A stretch of DNA of 64,000 nt from Streptomyces typhae (GTDB taxonomy: Bacteria; Actinomycetota; Actinomycetes; Streptomycetales; Streptomycetaceae): contig NZ_WPNZ01000002.1 of NCBI RefSeq assembly GCF_009755605.1, positions 482,184 through 546,183 on the forward strand, given 5' to 3'. The translations under genes were made by a program, and so were the position numbers. The notes below the pieces were generated by a model. The model did not search any database, had not been told where the DNA came from, and saw nothing but the letters and a program-made list of their open reading frames with translations. Shown here piece by piece: positions 31,638-41,560 of the stretch; position 1 is the first letter of the stretch; every line of letters begins with the position of its first letter.

Positions 31638-31682
31638 AACGACTCAGGCGGGGAGCAGTCGGCCAAGGCGCCTCAGGCACCG

Positions 31683-31704
31683 GCCGAGGCCTCACAGCCT
31701 CGGC
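31683..31704. terminator. Short bidirectional hairpin between convergent genes
   Basis: GCCGAGGC (31683-31690) and GCCTCGGC (31697-31704) with a six-base loop; it covers the stop codon of the minus-strand gene. Probably terminates both the M48 gene and its neighbour. Confidence 0.5.
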
Positions 31705-32765
31705 TGCGCCGCCCCCGCCAGCGTCCCGCACAGCGCCGTCGCGCTCCCCGTCGCGTACGGGTCGGTGCCCGCGGGGCCGCCTGCCTTCGCCCGCTCGTCC
31801 GCGAACAGCGGGCGGAGGACCCGCGTCGTGTCGGCGGCGCAGGCGAGGGGACCCGCCTGGATGTAGGAGACGAGCAGTTCGGCCTGGTGCATGCGCAGGT
31901 CGTCGCGGTCGAAGCGGAAGTGCAGCTCGCGCCGGACGGTGAACAGCGAGGCCCGCGCGCGCTGGTCGGTGGCGGCGGGACGCAGCGCGTAGACGAAGGT
32001 GTGGTCGGAGGAGACCTCCAGGGTCTCCTTGTCGGTCTCGGCGGCCCGCAGGGTGCCCTGCACGCGCACCCCCGGGTCGGCGAGCGCCGTCCTCGCCGGG
32101 TCGAACCGCACCATCCAGCCGGTGGGGGCGTGCCGCCCGTCGGCCGCGGGGTGGGCGAGGCTCTCGTCGAACTGGTCGAGCTGGCCCGGGTCGAGCAGGA
32201 CGCGGGGCGAGCGCACGGCGCGGCCCATGAGGACGTCCGGGTCGAGCGAGGACTCGACCAGGTAGTCCTTGGCCGTGGTGAGGGCGGAGACGACCTGGTC
32301 CTCGGAGAAGTGGGCGGTGCGCCGCGTCGCGGGCAGATTGATGCCGCCGGCGCCGAGGCGGAACTGCGCGGCCGGGCTCCTGGCGAACAGGTCGGCCACC
32401 TTCGCCGAGCCGGGCACCCGGCCCTGGGGCGCGAGCGGGATCACGGTCATCCGCAGCGGGTCGGGGCGCTTGGCCGCCGGGCTGCCGTAGGGGTGCCGTA
32501 CCCCCATGTAGATCGCGGTGCCGAAGGCGACGGCGATGAGGACGACGAGGACGACGACCTGGCGGGAGAGGCGGCGGTGCGGGCTCGGCCTGCGGCGCAC
32601 GGCACGCGCGTGATCACTCATGCGTTCACGCGCGGAGAACTCCTGCAGTCGCGCAGCGCGCACGAACGACTCGTCGAAGACGACGGATCGGTACTCGTCC
32701 TCGCCCCCGGGACCTTCGGGAGCGCCCTCGGGTGTCCCCGAAGGTGGTTCTCCTGGCCCGCCCAT
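31692..32765 (-). CDS. Membrane-anchored protein with SVVFDESFVRAA motif
   Basis: A 357-aa protein from ATG 32765. A disordered N-terminus (PSGTPEGAPEGPGGEDEYR) is followed by the segment SVVFDESFVRAARLQEF near residue 27, a basic stretch (RRRPSPHRRLSR), one TM helix (VVVLVVLIAVAFGTAIYMG, near 70-88) and about 260 extracellular residues (SALTTAKDYLVESSLDPDVL near 165, RRELHFRFDRDDL near 288) without a recognised catalytic motif. The motif recurs in the next gene, so they probably bind the same cytoplasmic partner. In S. coelicolor, as I recall, a membrane protein here (SCO2583/2584) interacts with the Mre spore-wall complex. Confidence 0.8.
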   Translation of the reverse strand: MGGPGEPPSGTPEGAPEGPGGEDEYRSVVFDESFVRAARLQEFSARERMSDHARAVRRRPSPHRRLSRQVVVLVVLIAVAFGTAIYMGVRHPYGSPAAKRPDPLRMTVIPLAPQGRVPGSAKVADLFARSPAAQFRLGAGGINLPATRRTAHFSEDQVVSALTTAKDYLVESSLDPDVLMGRAVRSPRVLLDPGQLDQFDESLAHPAADGRHAPTGWMVRFDPARTALADPGVRVQGTLRAAETDKETLEVSSDHTFVYALRPAATDQRARASLFTVRRELHFRFDRDDLRMHQAELLVSYIQAGPLACAADTTRVLRPLFADERAKAGGPAGTDPYATGSATALCGTLAGAAQPRL

Positions 32766-32935
32766 ACCTTCAGAGTAGGTCTCGTGGCGTCGAGGTAAAC
32801 GCCCTGGTACGCGACAACTTCTGACAACTCCTCGCGACTGCGGCGCAGTTGGGCGCGCGGGTGCGTCGAGGGCGCGGAAGGGCGCGGGCCGGGCACGCGG
32901 GCGGTGCGGTCGGGCGCGGGCCGGGGCTTTCGCGG

Positions 32936-33571
32936 TCAGGGCCTGCGGGGCTCCGCGGGCACCGGGGACTGGCCGAAGTCGGCCGAGGCGGAGGGGGTTC
33001 CGGCGTCGGCGGGGCCCGCGTTCTGCTCGATCTCGGTGGTGGCGGGCGGGGGTATCCGGTCCTGGCGGCCTGATGCCGCGCCGCGGTACACCGCGGCGAA
33101 GGCGAAGGCGACCATGCCTATGCCCAGGAGGAGGGCGAGCATCCAGGCGACCGGGCGGTGCCAGCGGACCTTGGGGTTGCGGCGGCCGTACCGCCGGTAT
33201 CTGCCGTAGCGTCCGTGGCCGCCTTCCAGGAAGTCCCGGTCGTCGGCGTCGTCGGCGTACTCCGCGTAATCGGCGTAGTCGGGTCCGAACTCGCCGTTGT
33301 CGTCGGGGCCGTACCCGTCGTGGTACGGGTAGTCGTCGTAGTCGTCGTCCGGGCTGCCCGTGCCGCGGCGGCGGGTACGGCCGCGGCGGGCCTCGGCCTC
33401 CGACGCCTCGGCGCGTGCCTGGGCGGCGGCGAGCAGCCGCTCCACCGCGGTGGGCTCATGGATCTCGGCGGCGCGCACGAAATCCTCGTCGAAGACCACG
33501 GAGGCGAACTCTTCGTCCGCATCCCCGTGATCGCGGTCGTCGTCGGGCTCCCAGCCGTCGGGAAACGGCAT
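32936..33571 (-). CDS. Acidic single-TM protein with SVVFDEDFVRAA motif
   Basis: A 211-aa protein counted from ATG 33571 (MPFPDGWEPDDDRDHG); GTG at 33592 would add seven residues. The acidic N-terminal part contains SVVFDEDFVRAAEIHEPTAV near residue 25, then an Ala/Arg segment, a Tyr/Asp-rich stretch (GPDYADYAEYADDADD), a Gly/Arg/Tyr turn-rich stretch, one TM helix (WMLALLLGIGMVAFAFAAVY, near 142-161) and a short Pro/Ala extracellular tail. The shared motif relates it to its neighbour 31692-32765, although the remaining sequences differ. No enzymatic motif. Unknown function. Confidence 0.75.
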   Translation of the reverse strand: MPFPDGWEPDDDRDHGDADEEFASVVFDEDFVRAAEIHEPTAVERLLAAAQARAEASEAEARRGRTRRRGTGSPDDDYDDYPYHDGYGPDDNGEFGPDYADYAEYADDADDRDFLEGGHGRYGRYRRYGRRNPKVRWHRPVAWMLALLLGIGMVAFAFAAVYRGAASGRQDRIPPPATTEIEQNAGPADAGTPSASADFGQSPVPAEPRRP

Positions 33572-33700
33572 GCCCCCCACGTCCTCCGGCACGCATCCAG
33601 CGTAGACCTGAAGTGGGCAATTTGGGCAGACAGAACGGGAATTCAGGGGTGGTGACCCTCGTCGCCCCACCACCCCGTGACGTTCGCGCGACGCGTTGCG

Positions 33701-33760
33701 CGCCGCGCACCACCGTCATCGGCCGCGCACCACCGTCATCGGCCGCGCACCACCGTCATC
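33701..33760. repeat. 20-bp tandem triplicate of the proA 3' end
   Basis: GGCCGCGCACCACCGTCATC occurs three times end to end (33701, 33721, 33741; first copy with one change). The third copy overlaps the proA stop codon, so the tail of proA, including the stop, has been triplicated downstream. Confidence 0.95.
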
Positions 33761-35048
33761 GCACGTGGCCGTCGCCCGTCACGATGTACTTCGTCGACGT
33801 GAGCTCCGGCAGTCCCATCGGTCCCCGCGCGTGCAGCTTCTGCGTGGAGATGCCGATCTCGGCGCCGAAGCCGAACTGGCCGCCGTCGGTGAACCGCGTG
33901 GAGGCGTTCACCGCGACCGTCGTGGAGTCCACGAGCTGGGTGAAGCGGCGCGCGGCCTGCTGCGAGGTGGTGACGATGGCCTCGGTGTGGCCGGAGGTCC
34001 ACAGCCGGATGTGCTCGACGGCCTGCTCCAGGGAGTCGACGACGGCGGCCGCGATGTCGTACGAGAGGTACTCGGTCTCCCAGTCCTCGGCGGTCGCGGG
34101 CACCACGGTGGCCTTGGACGCGTCGGCGTAGGTCTGGACGCGCTCGTCGGCGTGCACGGTGACACCGGCTTCGGCGAGCGCGTCGAGGGCCCGCGGCAGG
34201 AAGGCGTCGGCGATGTCCTGGTGGACGAGCAGGGTCTCCGCGGCGTTGCACACGCTGACGCGCTGCGCCTTGGAGTTGACGAGGATCTCGACGGCCGTGT
34301 CGAGGTCGGCGTGGGCGTCCACGTACACGTGGCAGTTGCCGGTGCCGGTCTCGATGACGGGGACGGTGGACTCCTCGACGACGGTGCGGATCAGCGAGGC
34401 GCCGCCGCGCGGGATGAGAACGTCGACGAGTCCGCGGGCGCGCATCAGCTCGCGTACGGAGTCCCGGCTCTCGCCCGGCACCAGCTGGATGGCGTCGGCG
34501 GGCAGGCCCGCGCCGTGCACGGCGTCGCGCAGCACCCGCACGAGAGCGGTGTTGGACTCGTACGCGGACGAGGAGCCGCGCAGGAGGACCGCGTTGCCGG
34601 ACTTCAGGCAGAGGGCGGCCGCGTCGACCGTCACGTTGGGGCGGGCCTCGTAGATGATGCCGACGACGCCGAGGGGGACGCGGACCTGGCGCAGGTCGAT
34701 GCCGTTGGGCAGCGTGCCGCCGCGCACGACCTCGCCGACGGGGTCGGGCAGGGTGACGACGTCGCGCACGTCGGAGGCGATGGCGCGCACCCGCTCGGGG
34801 GTCAGGGTGAGGCGGTCGACGACGGCCTCGCTGGTGCCGGCCTCGCGGGCGCGCGCGACGTCCTTGGCGTTGGCCGCGACGATCTCCGCCGTGCGCACTT
34901 CGAGGGCGTCGGCGACGGCGAGCAGCGCGTCGTCCTTCTCGGCGCGCGGCAGTGGCGCGAGGGTGGCCGCGGCGGCGCGTGAGCGGTAGGCGGCCTGGGC
35001 GACCGGGGACATGTTGTCGTACGGCGAGAGCGGCGAGGGCGCGGTCAT
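33756..35048 (-). CDS. proA: Glutamate-5-semialdehyde dehydrogenase (gamma-glutamyl phosphate reductase)
   Basis: ProA of 430 aa catalyses the second step of proline synthesis. The catalytic Cys lies in [13 protein letters not shown] near residue 266, and [20 protein letters not shown] and [11 protein letters not shown] give the NADPH-binding region; the C-terminal [19 protein letters not shown] is typical. ATG 35048. The gene follows proB in the same direction but with a 163-aa unknown gene between, so proB and proA are not directly adjacent. The last residues overlap a 20-bp tandem repeat. Confidence 0.96.
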   Translation of the reverse strand: MTAPSPLSPYDNMSPVAQAAYRSRAAAATLAPLPRAEKDDALLAVADALEVRTAEIVAANAKDVARAREAGTSEAVVDRLTLTPERVRAIASDVRDVVTLPDPVGEVVRGGTLPNGIDLRQVRVPLGVVGIIYEARPNVTVDAAALCLKSGNAVLLRGSSSAYESNTALVRVLRDAVHGAGLPADAIQLVPGESRDSVRELMRARGLVDVLIPRGGASLIRTVVEESTVPVIETGTGNCHVYVDAHADLDTAVEILVNSKAQRVSVCNAAETLLVHQDIADAFLPRALDALAEAGVTVHADERVQTYADASKATVVPATAEDWETEYLSYDIAAAVVDSLEQAVEHIRLWTSGHTEAIVTTSQQAARRFTQLVDSTTVAVNASTRFTDGGQFGFGAEIGISTQKLHARGPMGLPELTSTKYIVTGDGHVR

Positions 35049-35253
35049 GAGGGCAGCGTAACGTCGTGCGGGCGGGTGCCCGGCGGGTGTTCCGCAGTGC
35101 GAGACATCACACGGGATACCGCCCCGCGCCCCCGTGGAAGCCGTGAGGAACCGTGAGAAGCCATGAGACTGGCCGGTATTGACCGGCCTCGGAAAGACAC
35201 GGGTAACCCCGGGGGGTCCTCGTGCGTCCGGGCGGGGCCGGAGTCGACCGGCG

Positions 35254-35745
35254 CTAGAACGGGTGCACGCCGACCGGTGTCGCGGGAAGGGGTCCGTACC
35301 CCTCGGCGATCCGGTGGTGATACGTGTCGCGGTCGATCACTTCGAGGCCGACGATCTCCCACGGCGGCAGCTGGGCGCTCTGCCGGTGCTCGCCCCACAG
35401 GCGCAGCGCAACGGCGGCGGCGTCGTGCAGGTCGCGGGCCTCTTCCCAGTAGCGGATCTCCGCGTGGTCCTGGGCGTATCTGCTGGTGAGCAGAAAGGGG
35501 TGGTCGTGGGCGAGCTGTTCGAGGCCGCGCCGTACCTCCTGCAGCGGTGTCCTGGCACCGGACACGCTCAGCGTGACGTGCCACAGGCGGGGCGCGTCGG
35601 ACGGCTCGCCCTCGCGTGGCTGCTCGTGGGTCAGGTGGTCGGGGCCCGCTGCCGTGTCGCCGGTGTACGCCGCCCCCGCGGCGACGCTGGTCAGCGCACG
35701 CTCAGCCGGTCCGCGGGACGCCGCCCCCGGGCGCACTCGTCTCAC
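35254..35745 (-). CDS. Conserved hypothetical protein between proB and proA
   Basis: A 163-aa protein starting at GTG 35745 ([15 protein letters not shown]), fixed by AAGGAGG five bases upstream; reading from TTG 35760 would translate the ribosome site itself. After a variable N-terminus, residues about 50-163 form a compact domain with beta strands and helices ([70 protein letters not shown]). The motif [12 protein letters not shown] is ACT-like in position but no family is certain. Its place between proA and proB suggests a link to proline synthesis or chance. Function unknown. Confidence 0.8.
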   Translation of the reverse strand: MRRVRPGAASRGPAERALTSVAAGAAYTGDTAAGPDHLTHEQPREGEPSDAPRLWHVTLSVSGARTPLQEVRRGLEQLAHDHPFLLTSRYAQDHAEIRYWEEARDLHDAAAVALRLWGEHRQSAQLPPWEIVGLEVIDRDTYHHRIAEGYGPLPATPVGVHPF

Positions 35746-36023
35746 GACGGCCTCCTTCAACCAGTGGTGGTGCGGACATACGACGGTCGTTATGCAACGG
35801 TCATGCGGAACTGCCTCGCAACAAAGTTGAGCAGGACAAGAGGTCCCGCGGGGCGGTTTTGCGGAGTTTCACCTTGGGCGTGCCCGCCGTGACACGGCGT
35901 TCGCGCCTGTTTTCGGCCTGTTTTCCGCTGGTGTGCGCGAGGCCGCCGGGGATAGTGGTGCACCTCTCGCCGGGGCGGATGGTGCACTGCCCGCCGGGTA
36001 GGCGGTGCACCGCCGTCAGTGGG

Positions 36024-37325
36024 TCAGGAGTGCAGCAGGACGAGGTCGTCCCGGTGCACCACTTCGCGCTCGTAGGCGGGGCCGAGCTCGCGGGCCAGCT
36101 CTCTCGTGGAACGGCCGAACAGGCGCGGCAGTTCCTTGGCGTCGAAGTTCACCAGGCCGCGCGCCACGGCCCGCCCCGCGGAGTCCCGCAGCTCCACCGG
36201 ATCGCCCGCGATGAACTCGCCCTCCACGGCGGCGATGCCCGCGGGCAGCAGCGACTTGCGGCCCTCGACGACGGCCCGTACCGCCCCGTCGTCGAGCGTG
36301 AGGGCCCCGCGCGGCGCGGAGGCGTGCTGCAGCCACAGCAGCCGGTCCGCCGAGCGGCGTCCGGTGGGGCGGAAGTAGGTGCCGGTGTCACGGCCGGCGA
36401 GCGCGTCGGCGGCCTGGCTCGCGGAGGTGAGGACCACGGGGATGCCGGCGGCCGCGGCGATCCGGGCCGCCTCCACCTTGGTGACCATGCCGCCGGTGCC
36501 GACGCCCGCCTTGCCCGCGCTGCCGATCCTGACGTGCGCGATGTCTGCGGGGCCGCCGACCTCGGCGATTCTCGCGGTGCCGGGGGCGGCGGGGTCGCCG
36601 TCGTAGAGGCCGTCCACGTCCGAGAGCAGCACGAGCAGGTCGGCGCGGACGAGGTGGGCGACGAGCGCGGCCAGGCGGTCGTTGTCGCCGAAGCGGATCT
36701 CGTCGGTGGCGACGGTGTCGTTCTCGTTGACGACGGGCAGGGCGCCCATGGCGAGGAGCTTGTCGAGGGTGCGCGAGGCGTTGCGGTGGTGGGCGCGGCG
36801 GCTGGTGTCGTCGGTGGTGAGCAGCACCTGGCCGACGCGGACGCCGTAGCGCGCGAAGGACGCGGTGTAGCGGGCGACGAGCAGGCCCTGGCCGACGCTG
36901 GCGGCGGCCTGCTGGCGGGCCAGGTCCTTGGGGCGGCGGCGCAGGCCGAGCGGGGCGAGCCCGGCGGCGATGGCACCGGAGGAGACGAGCACGATCTCGC
37001 GCTCTCCCCCGTTGCCGGGCCTGCCTTGCGAGCCGCTCCCGGACTGGCCGCGGACACCGTCTCCGGACTGGCCGCGGACACCGCTCCCGGACTGGCCGCG
37101 GACGCCGCCCCCGGACTGGCCGCGGACACCGCTCCCGGACTGGCCGTGCGTGCCGCTCCTGCTCTTGGCGAGGACGTCCACGAGGGCGTCCACGCGGTCC
37201 GCGTCCAGGCCGCCCGTCGCGGTGGTCAGGGACGACGATCCGACCTTGACGACGACCCGGTGCGCCCCGGCGACGTCCGCCCGGATTCCGCCGTCCGCCC
37301 GCTCTGCTGCCGCTGCCCCTGTCAC
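36024..37325 (-). CDS. proB: Glutamate 5-kinase with internal octapeptide repeat
   Basis: ProB, 433 aa, phosphorylates glutamate in proline synthesis. The amino-acid kinase motifs are VVVKVGSSSLT near residue 21, VSSGAIAAGLAPLGL near 107 and NENDTVATDEIRFGDND near 188, and a PUA domain (FIAGDPVELRDSAGRAVARG) ends the protein. GTG at 37325 has GGGGA five bases upstream. Between the first and second motifs is an unusual insertion (about residues 55-100) of five GQSGxGVR octapeptides encoded by exact 24-bp DNA repeats, lying at a surface loop of the kinase fold and absent from typical ProB. The enzyme motifs are intact, so activity is expected. It diverges from a TagF-like gene. Confidence 0.93.
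   Translation of the reverse strand: MTGAAAAERADGGIRADVAGAHRVVVKVGSSSLTTATGGLDADRVDALVDVLAKSRSGTHGQSGSGVRGQSGGGVRGQSGSGVRGQSGDGVRGQSGSGSQGRPGNGGEREIVLVSSGAIAAGLAPLGLRRRPKDLARQQAAASVGQGLLVARYTASFARYGVRVGQVLLTTDDTSRRAHHRNASRTLDKLLAMGALPVVNENDTVATDEIRFGDNDRLAALVAHLVRADLLVLLSDVDGLYDGDPAAPGTARIAEVGGPADIAHVRIGSAGKAGVGTGGMVTKVEAARIAAAAGIPVVLTSASQAADALAGRDTGTYFRPTGRRSADRLLWLQHASAPRGALTLDDGAVRAVVEGRKSLLPAGIAAVEGEFIAGDPVELRDSAGRAVARGLVNFDAKELPRLFGRSTRELARELGPAYEREVVHRDDLVLLHS
37041..37160. repeat. Five 24-bp tandem repeats inside proB
   Basis: Exact period 24: GGACTGGCCGCGGAC begins at 37041, 37065, 37089, 37113 and (with a changed end) 37137, with one or two substitutions per unit. The repeat is in frame, giving eight residues per unit, and could vary in number between strains. 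Confidence 0.95.
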
Positions 37326-37605
37326 GTGCTTCCCCAATGATCCCCGTGGCTGTGGACCAGCAATGTACGTGAGCGGGGGACGGCCGCGCCCGCGCGTTTC
37401 GCTGGGCGGACGGGCTCCGGAGCCCCGCGGATACATGACCTTTGCCCCTTTATTCGGTGATTGGTGTCACGGAAGATTGCTACGGAGGCACCGAGCGTCA
37501 TACGGTCAGGGGTCTCCCACTCGTCTGAAGCTCGCCCCGAGCCCCGAGCCCTTCCGGCTCCCCCTCTGCCCCCTTCCGACCGCCCCCCGCCAGGAGCCCA
37601 AGCCC

Positions 37606-39696
37606 GTGCCCTCCGCCGGACTCGCCCCCCGCCGCGTCGTACAGCTCATCGCGCTGCTGACGATGCTCGCACTCTTCGCGGCGCAGCTCGTGACCGCGCT
37701 CGTGCCGTACGTCCCGGTGTTCGTCGCCGCGTCGGCCGCCAACCTCGCGCTCGACATCTATCTGCAGTACAAGCAGCCGGGTCTGCTGTCCCTCCTGGGC
37801 AAGATCCGCTTCGATGTCACCGTCCGGCAGCTCCTGCGCGACATGCTGGTCCTGGTCGGGCTGCTGCGCATCGACGGCATCGAGCCGCTCGCCGAGCAGT
37901 CGCCGCTGACCGTCGCGCTGCTCGCCTTCTACGCGCTGCACTTCGGCTGCCAGGCCGTCGCCGTCATGGTGCGGCGCGCCCGTACGCTGCCGATCGTCAC
38001 GCGCAACATCGACGCCTCCGCGCTGCGCCTGAGCGCCGCCCCGCCGCGCATCCTGGCCCGCCAGCAGGCCCGCAGGCTGCTCACCTTCTCCGTGCCCGCG
38101 ACGGCGGGCCTGCTCCTGACGGCCGCCACCACCGACGCCTACTGGGGCGGCATCGGCCTCGGCGTCTCCCTCGTCCTGATGGGCGGCGGCGCGGCGTACC
38201 TGGCGACCTGGATGCTGCCGAAGAAGCGGGCGAAGGCCGACCAGGCCGTCATGGACTGGCTGGACGAGTGGCTGTCCGCGTACAAGCCGACCGTCGCGAT
38301 GTACTTCTCCGGCGGTACGACGTCCGCCTACCAGGCGAACATGTGGCTCTCCACGCTCTCCCAGCTCGACGGCAAGCCGCTGATCGTGCTCCGTGAGCGC
38401 TTCATGGTGCAGAAGATCGACTCCACGGACGTGCCGATCATCTGCTTCCCGAAGGTCGCCACGATGTTCTCCCTGGAGACATCGACGCTGAAGATGATGC
38501 TGCACCCGGCGAACGCCGCGAAGACCTCGCAGGTCCTGCGCATCCCCTCGCTCAAGCACGCGTTCATCAACCACGGCGAGAGCGACAAGCTGTCCTCCTG
38601 CAACCCGTACGCGAAGGCGTACGACGAGGTGTGGGTGGCCGGTCCCGCGGCCCGCGAGCGCTACCAGCTCGCCGACATCGGCGTCGAGGACAAGGACGTG
38701 GTCGAGGTCGGCCGCCCCCAGCTCTCCCCGATCCGGCCGTACGCGGGCGCGCCCACGGGTGCGTTCACGACCGTTCTGTACGCCCCGACCTGGGAGGGCT
38801 GGGACGGCAACCCCGGCAACACCTCGGTCGTCCTCGCCGGTGAGAACATCGTCCGGCACCTGCTCGCCGACCCCGGTGTGCGCCTGATCTACAAGCCGCA
38901 CCCGATGACCGGCTCCCAGATCCCCGCCGCGGGCGCCGCCAACGAGCGCATCAAGGCCATGATCCGCGAGGCCAACGCGCGCCGCTCCGGCGCCCGCCCC
39001 GGCCCCGAGGCCGCCGCCGAGCTGACCCGCCGTACCGACGCCCTGAACCTCCTCACCGCGAAGTCCTTCCGCAGGAGCGCGGACGAGATGGAGCGGATGA
39101 TGCTCCAGGGCACGCCCGACGGCGACAGCAGGACCGCGATCGCCGAGGCGACCGCTGCCTGGGAGGCGGCGTACTGGGCCGCGCTGCCCGAGTGGGAGCA
39201 CCAGATCGTCACCGAGGCCCGGCCGGCGATCTTCTCCTGCTTCAACCAGGCCGACCTGCTGATCAGCGATGTGTCCTCGGTCGTGTCGGACTGGCTGAGC
39301 AGCGAGAAGCCGTACGCCGTGGCCAACACCTCGGGACTTTCCGAGCCGGACTTCCGCGCGGGCTTCCCGACGGTGCGCGCCGCGACGATCCTCGCGCCCG
39401 AGGCGGACGGGGTGCCCGCCCTCCTCCAGGCCGTGCGGTCCCCGGAGAAGGACGTGTACGCGGAGTCCCGCGCCGAGCTGAAGGAGCACCTCCTCGGCCC
39501 GTCCGACCCGCCCTCCATCGTCCGCTTCAACGGGGCGGCCCTGGATCTGTGCGCCAAGTCCGACGCCCGCCGCGCCCGCGCCGAGGCCCGGGTGGAGGCG
39601 GAGATCCCCGCGCAGCGGGACGAGTCCACGGAGACGGTGGACGCGGCGGAGGCCGCGATGGACGCGGACCCGACGGAGGAGCTGGAGTCGGCGTAG
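37606..39696 (+). CDS. TagF-like CDP-glycerol/polyol phosphate transferase, membrane fused
   Basis: A 696-aa protein from GTG 37606 (VPSAGLAPRRVVQLI), selected by CAGGAG nine bases upstream. Four TM helices fill residues about 10-210, then a cytoplasmic Glyphos_transf domain (about 235-660) with the characteristic LIYKPHPMTGS near residue 428 and LLISDVSSVVSDWL near 552. Such enzymes extend teichoic acid-like phosphate polymers from CDP-linked units. The C-terminus is acidic (DAAEAAMDADPTEELES). In S. coelicolor, I recall, a comparable protein beside the mre genes (PdtA) is linked to the spore wall; this is from memory. No other teichoic acid gene is adjacent. A strong hairpin follows. Confidence 0.85.
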   Translation: MPSAGLAPRRVVQLIALLTMLALFAAQLVTALVPYVPVFVAASAANLALDIYLQYKQPGLLSLLGKIRFDVTVRQLLRDMLVLVGLLRIDGIEPLAEQSPLTVALLAFYALHFGCQAVAVMVRRARTLPIVTRNIDASALRLSAAPPRILARQQARRLLTFSVPATAGLLLTAATTDAYWGGIGLGVSLVLMGGGAAYLATWMLPKKRAKADQAVMDWLDEWLSAYKPTVAMYFSGGTTSAYQANMWLSTLSQLDGKPLIVLRERFMVQKIDSTDVPIICFPKVATMFSLETSTLKMMLHPANAAKTSQVLRIPSLKHAFINHGESDKLSSCNPYAKAYDEVWVAGPAARERYQLADIGVEDKDVVEVGRPQLSPIRPYAGAPTGAFTTVLYAPTWEGWDGNPGNTSVVLAGENIVRHLLADPGVRLIYKPHPMTGSQIPAAGAANERIKAMIREANARRSGARPGPEAAAELTRRTDALNLLTAKSFRRSADEMERMMLQGTPDGDSRTAIAEATAAWEAAYWAALPEWEHQIVTEARPAIFSCFNQADLLISDVSSVVSDWLSSEKPYAVANTSGLSEPDFRAGFPTVRAATILAPEADGVPALLQAVRSPEKDVYAESRAELKEHLLGPSDPPSIVRFNGAALDLCAKSDARRARAEARVEAEIPAQRDESTETVDAAEAAMDADPTEELESA

Positions 39697-39806
39697 CCGG
39701 GCCGGGGGCCTCGGCCGGGGCGGCAACCGCGACCCCGCCGCTCCGCGCCGGGGCTCTCCCACCCGCCCACCCGTGACTGTCGGACCCGCTGCACCGTACG
39801 AACAGC

Positions 39807-39841
39807 GAAGGCCCCGGAACGGAACACGTTCCGGGGCCTTC
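39807..39841. terminator. 15-bp perfect bidirectional terminator
   Basis: GAAGGCCCCGGAACG (39807-39821) pairs fully with CGTTCCGGGGCCTTC (39827-39841) around a 5-base loop, between the convergent TagF-like gene and obgE. Confidence 0.9.
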
Positions 39842-39916
39842 GGCGACCCGGCGGTGAGCGGCGGGGGCGGACGGTTGCCGCCCCAGCCGCTTCCGGCCCT
39901 CCGGCCCTGAGCAGCC

Positions 39917-41365
39917 TTAGAAGGGCTTGAAGTCGTCGTACGCCTGGTCGGCCTCGTCGCGCTCCGCGTCGCGGTCACGGCGGCGCTGGGCCGCGGGACG
40001 GGGCGCCTCGAACCGGTGGTCCTCGCCGCGGCGCCCGAGCATCTCGGCGCCCGCGGACATGGTGGGCTCCCAGTCGAAGACGACGGCGTCGTCCTCGGCG
40101 CCGATGGCGACGCCGTCGCCGGCGCGGGCACCGGCCTTCATCAGCTCGTCCTCGACGCCGAGGCGGTTGAGGCGGTCCGCGAGGTAGCCGACGGCCTCGT
40201 CGTTGTTGAAGTCGGTCTGGCGGACCCAGCGCTCCGGCTTCTCGCCGCGCACGCGGTACACGGCCTCGCCGCCGTCCTCCTCGCGGGTGACCGTGAAGCC
40301 CGTGTCGTCGACGGCCTTCGGCCGGATGACGATGCGCGTGGCCTCCTCCTGGGGCTTCGCGGACCGCGACTCGGCGACGAGTTCGGCGAGGGCGAAGGAC
40401 AGCTCCTTGAGGCCCATGTGGGCGACAGCGGACACCTCGAAGACGCGGTAGCCGCGCTCCTCCAGGTCGGGCCTGACCAGGTCGGCGAGGTCCTGGCCGT
40501 CGGGGATGTCGACCTTGTTGAGGACGACGAGCCGCGGCCGGTTCTCCAGGCCCGCGCCGTACTCGCGCAGCTCCGCCTCGATCACGTCGAGGTCGGAGAC
40601 GGGGTCGCGGTCGGACTCCAGGGTCGCGGTGTCCAGGACGTGCACGAGGACGGAGCAGCGCTCGACGTGGCGCAGGAACTCCAGGCCGAGGCCGCGGCCC
40701 TGGCTGGCGCCGGGGATGAGGCCGGGCACGTCCGCGATGGTGTAGACGGTGGCACCGGCCGTGACGACGCCCAGGTTGGGCACGAGCGTCGTGAAGGGGT
40801 AGTCGGCGATCTTCGGCTTGGCCGCGCTGAGCACGGAGATCAGCGAGGACTTGCCCGCGCTCGGGTAGCCGACGAGCGCGACGTCCGCGACGGTCTTGAG
40901 CTCCAGGACGACATCGCCGCCGTCACCGGGCTCGCCGAGCAGCGCGAAGCCGGGCGCCTTGCGGCGGGCGGAGGCGAGCGCGGCGTTGCCGAGGCCCCCG
41001 CGGCCGCCCTGCGCGGCGACGTACGACGTGCCGTGCCCGACGAGGTCCGCGAGGACGTTGCCCTGCTTGTCCAGGACGACCGTGCCGTCCGGCACCGGCA
41101 GGACCAGGTCCTGGCCGTCCTTGCCGGAGCGGTTGCCGCCCTCGCCGGGCTTGCCGTTGGTGGCCTTGCGGTGCGGGCTGTGGTGATAGTCCAGGAGGGT
41201 GGTCACGGACTGGTCCACGACCAGGGTGACGTCGCCGCCACGCCCGCCGTTGCCGCCGTCCGGGCCGCCGAGGGGCTTGAACTTCTCACGGTGGACGGAG
41301 GCACAGCCGTGGCCTCCGTTACCCGCGGCGACGTGCAGCTCGACGCGGTCCACGAAGGTGGTCAT
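39917..41365 (-). CDS. obgE: GTPase Obg (CgtA)
   Basis: A 482-aa Obg GTPase involved in 50S maturation and, in Streptomyces, development. The Gly-rich Obg fold ([14 protein letters not shown]) fills residues 1-160; the G domain shows [11 protein letters not shown] near residue 168, G3 [10 protein letters not shown] near 214 and NKVDIPD near 285; the C-terminal OCT-type domain is near 340-420, followed by a charged tail ([21 protein letters not shown]). ATG at 41365. It follows rpmA and rplU in the conserved order rplU-rpmA-obgE, with a 195-base gap holding a hairpin. Confidence 0.97.
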   Translation of the reverse strand: MTTFVDRVELHVAAGNGGHGCASVHREKFKPLGGPDGGNGGRGGDVTLVVDQSVTTLLDYHHSPHRKATNGKPGEGGNRSGKDGQDLVLPVPDGTVVLDKQGNVLADLVGHGTSYVAAQGGRGGLGNAALASARRKAPGFALLGEPGDGGDVVLELKTVADVALVGYPSAGKSSLISVLSAAKPKIADYPFTTLVPNLGVVTAGATVYTIADVPGLIPGASQGRGLGLEFLRHVERCSVLVHVLDTATLESDRDPVSDLDVIEAELREYGAGLENRPRLVVLNKVDIPDGQDLADLVRPDLEERGYRVFEVSAVAHMGLKELSFALAELVAESRSAKPQEEATRIVIRPKAVDDTGFTVTREEDGGEAVYRVRGEKPERWVRQTDFNNDEAVGYLADRLNRLGVEDELMKAGARAGDGVAIGAEDDAVVFDWEPTMSAGAEMLGRRGEDHRFEAPRPAAQRRRDRDAERDEADQAYDDFKPF

Positions 41366-41446
41366 GGTTCGGTGCCTCCAGTGCGAGTGGCGCGGCGTGC
41401 ACGCCGTATACGTACGTACGAAATGTCTTCACTGCAACACGCGAAA

Positions 41447-41486
41447 GGCGGACCCGCTTCCCGGAATCCGGGAAGTGAGGTCCGCC
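41447..41486 (-). terminator. Hairpin between rpmA and obgE
   Basis: GGCGGACC...CTTCCCGG pairs with CCGGGAAG...GGTCCGCC over 41447-41486 with a 3-base loop and one mismatched pair. It lies 75 bases past the rpmA stop and could end or attenuate ribosomal transcription before obgE. Confidence 0.7.
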
Positions 41487-41560
41487 CTCGCGAAGAAAAC
41501 CGCGAAAACCGCTCTACGAGCCGTGAGCCCTGAGCCCTGAAGTCCTGGGAAGGACGGGGA

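Noticed and set aside
41400..41420. Palindromic GTATACGTACGTACG upstream of obgE as SOS or operator box
   Set aside because: It is only a simple alternating repeat and matches no known operator.
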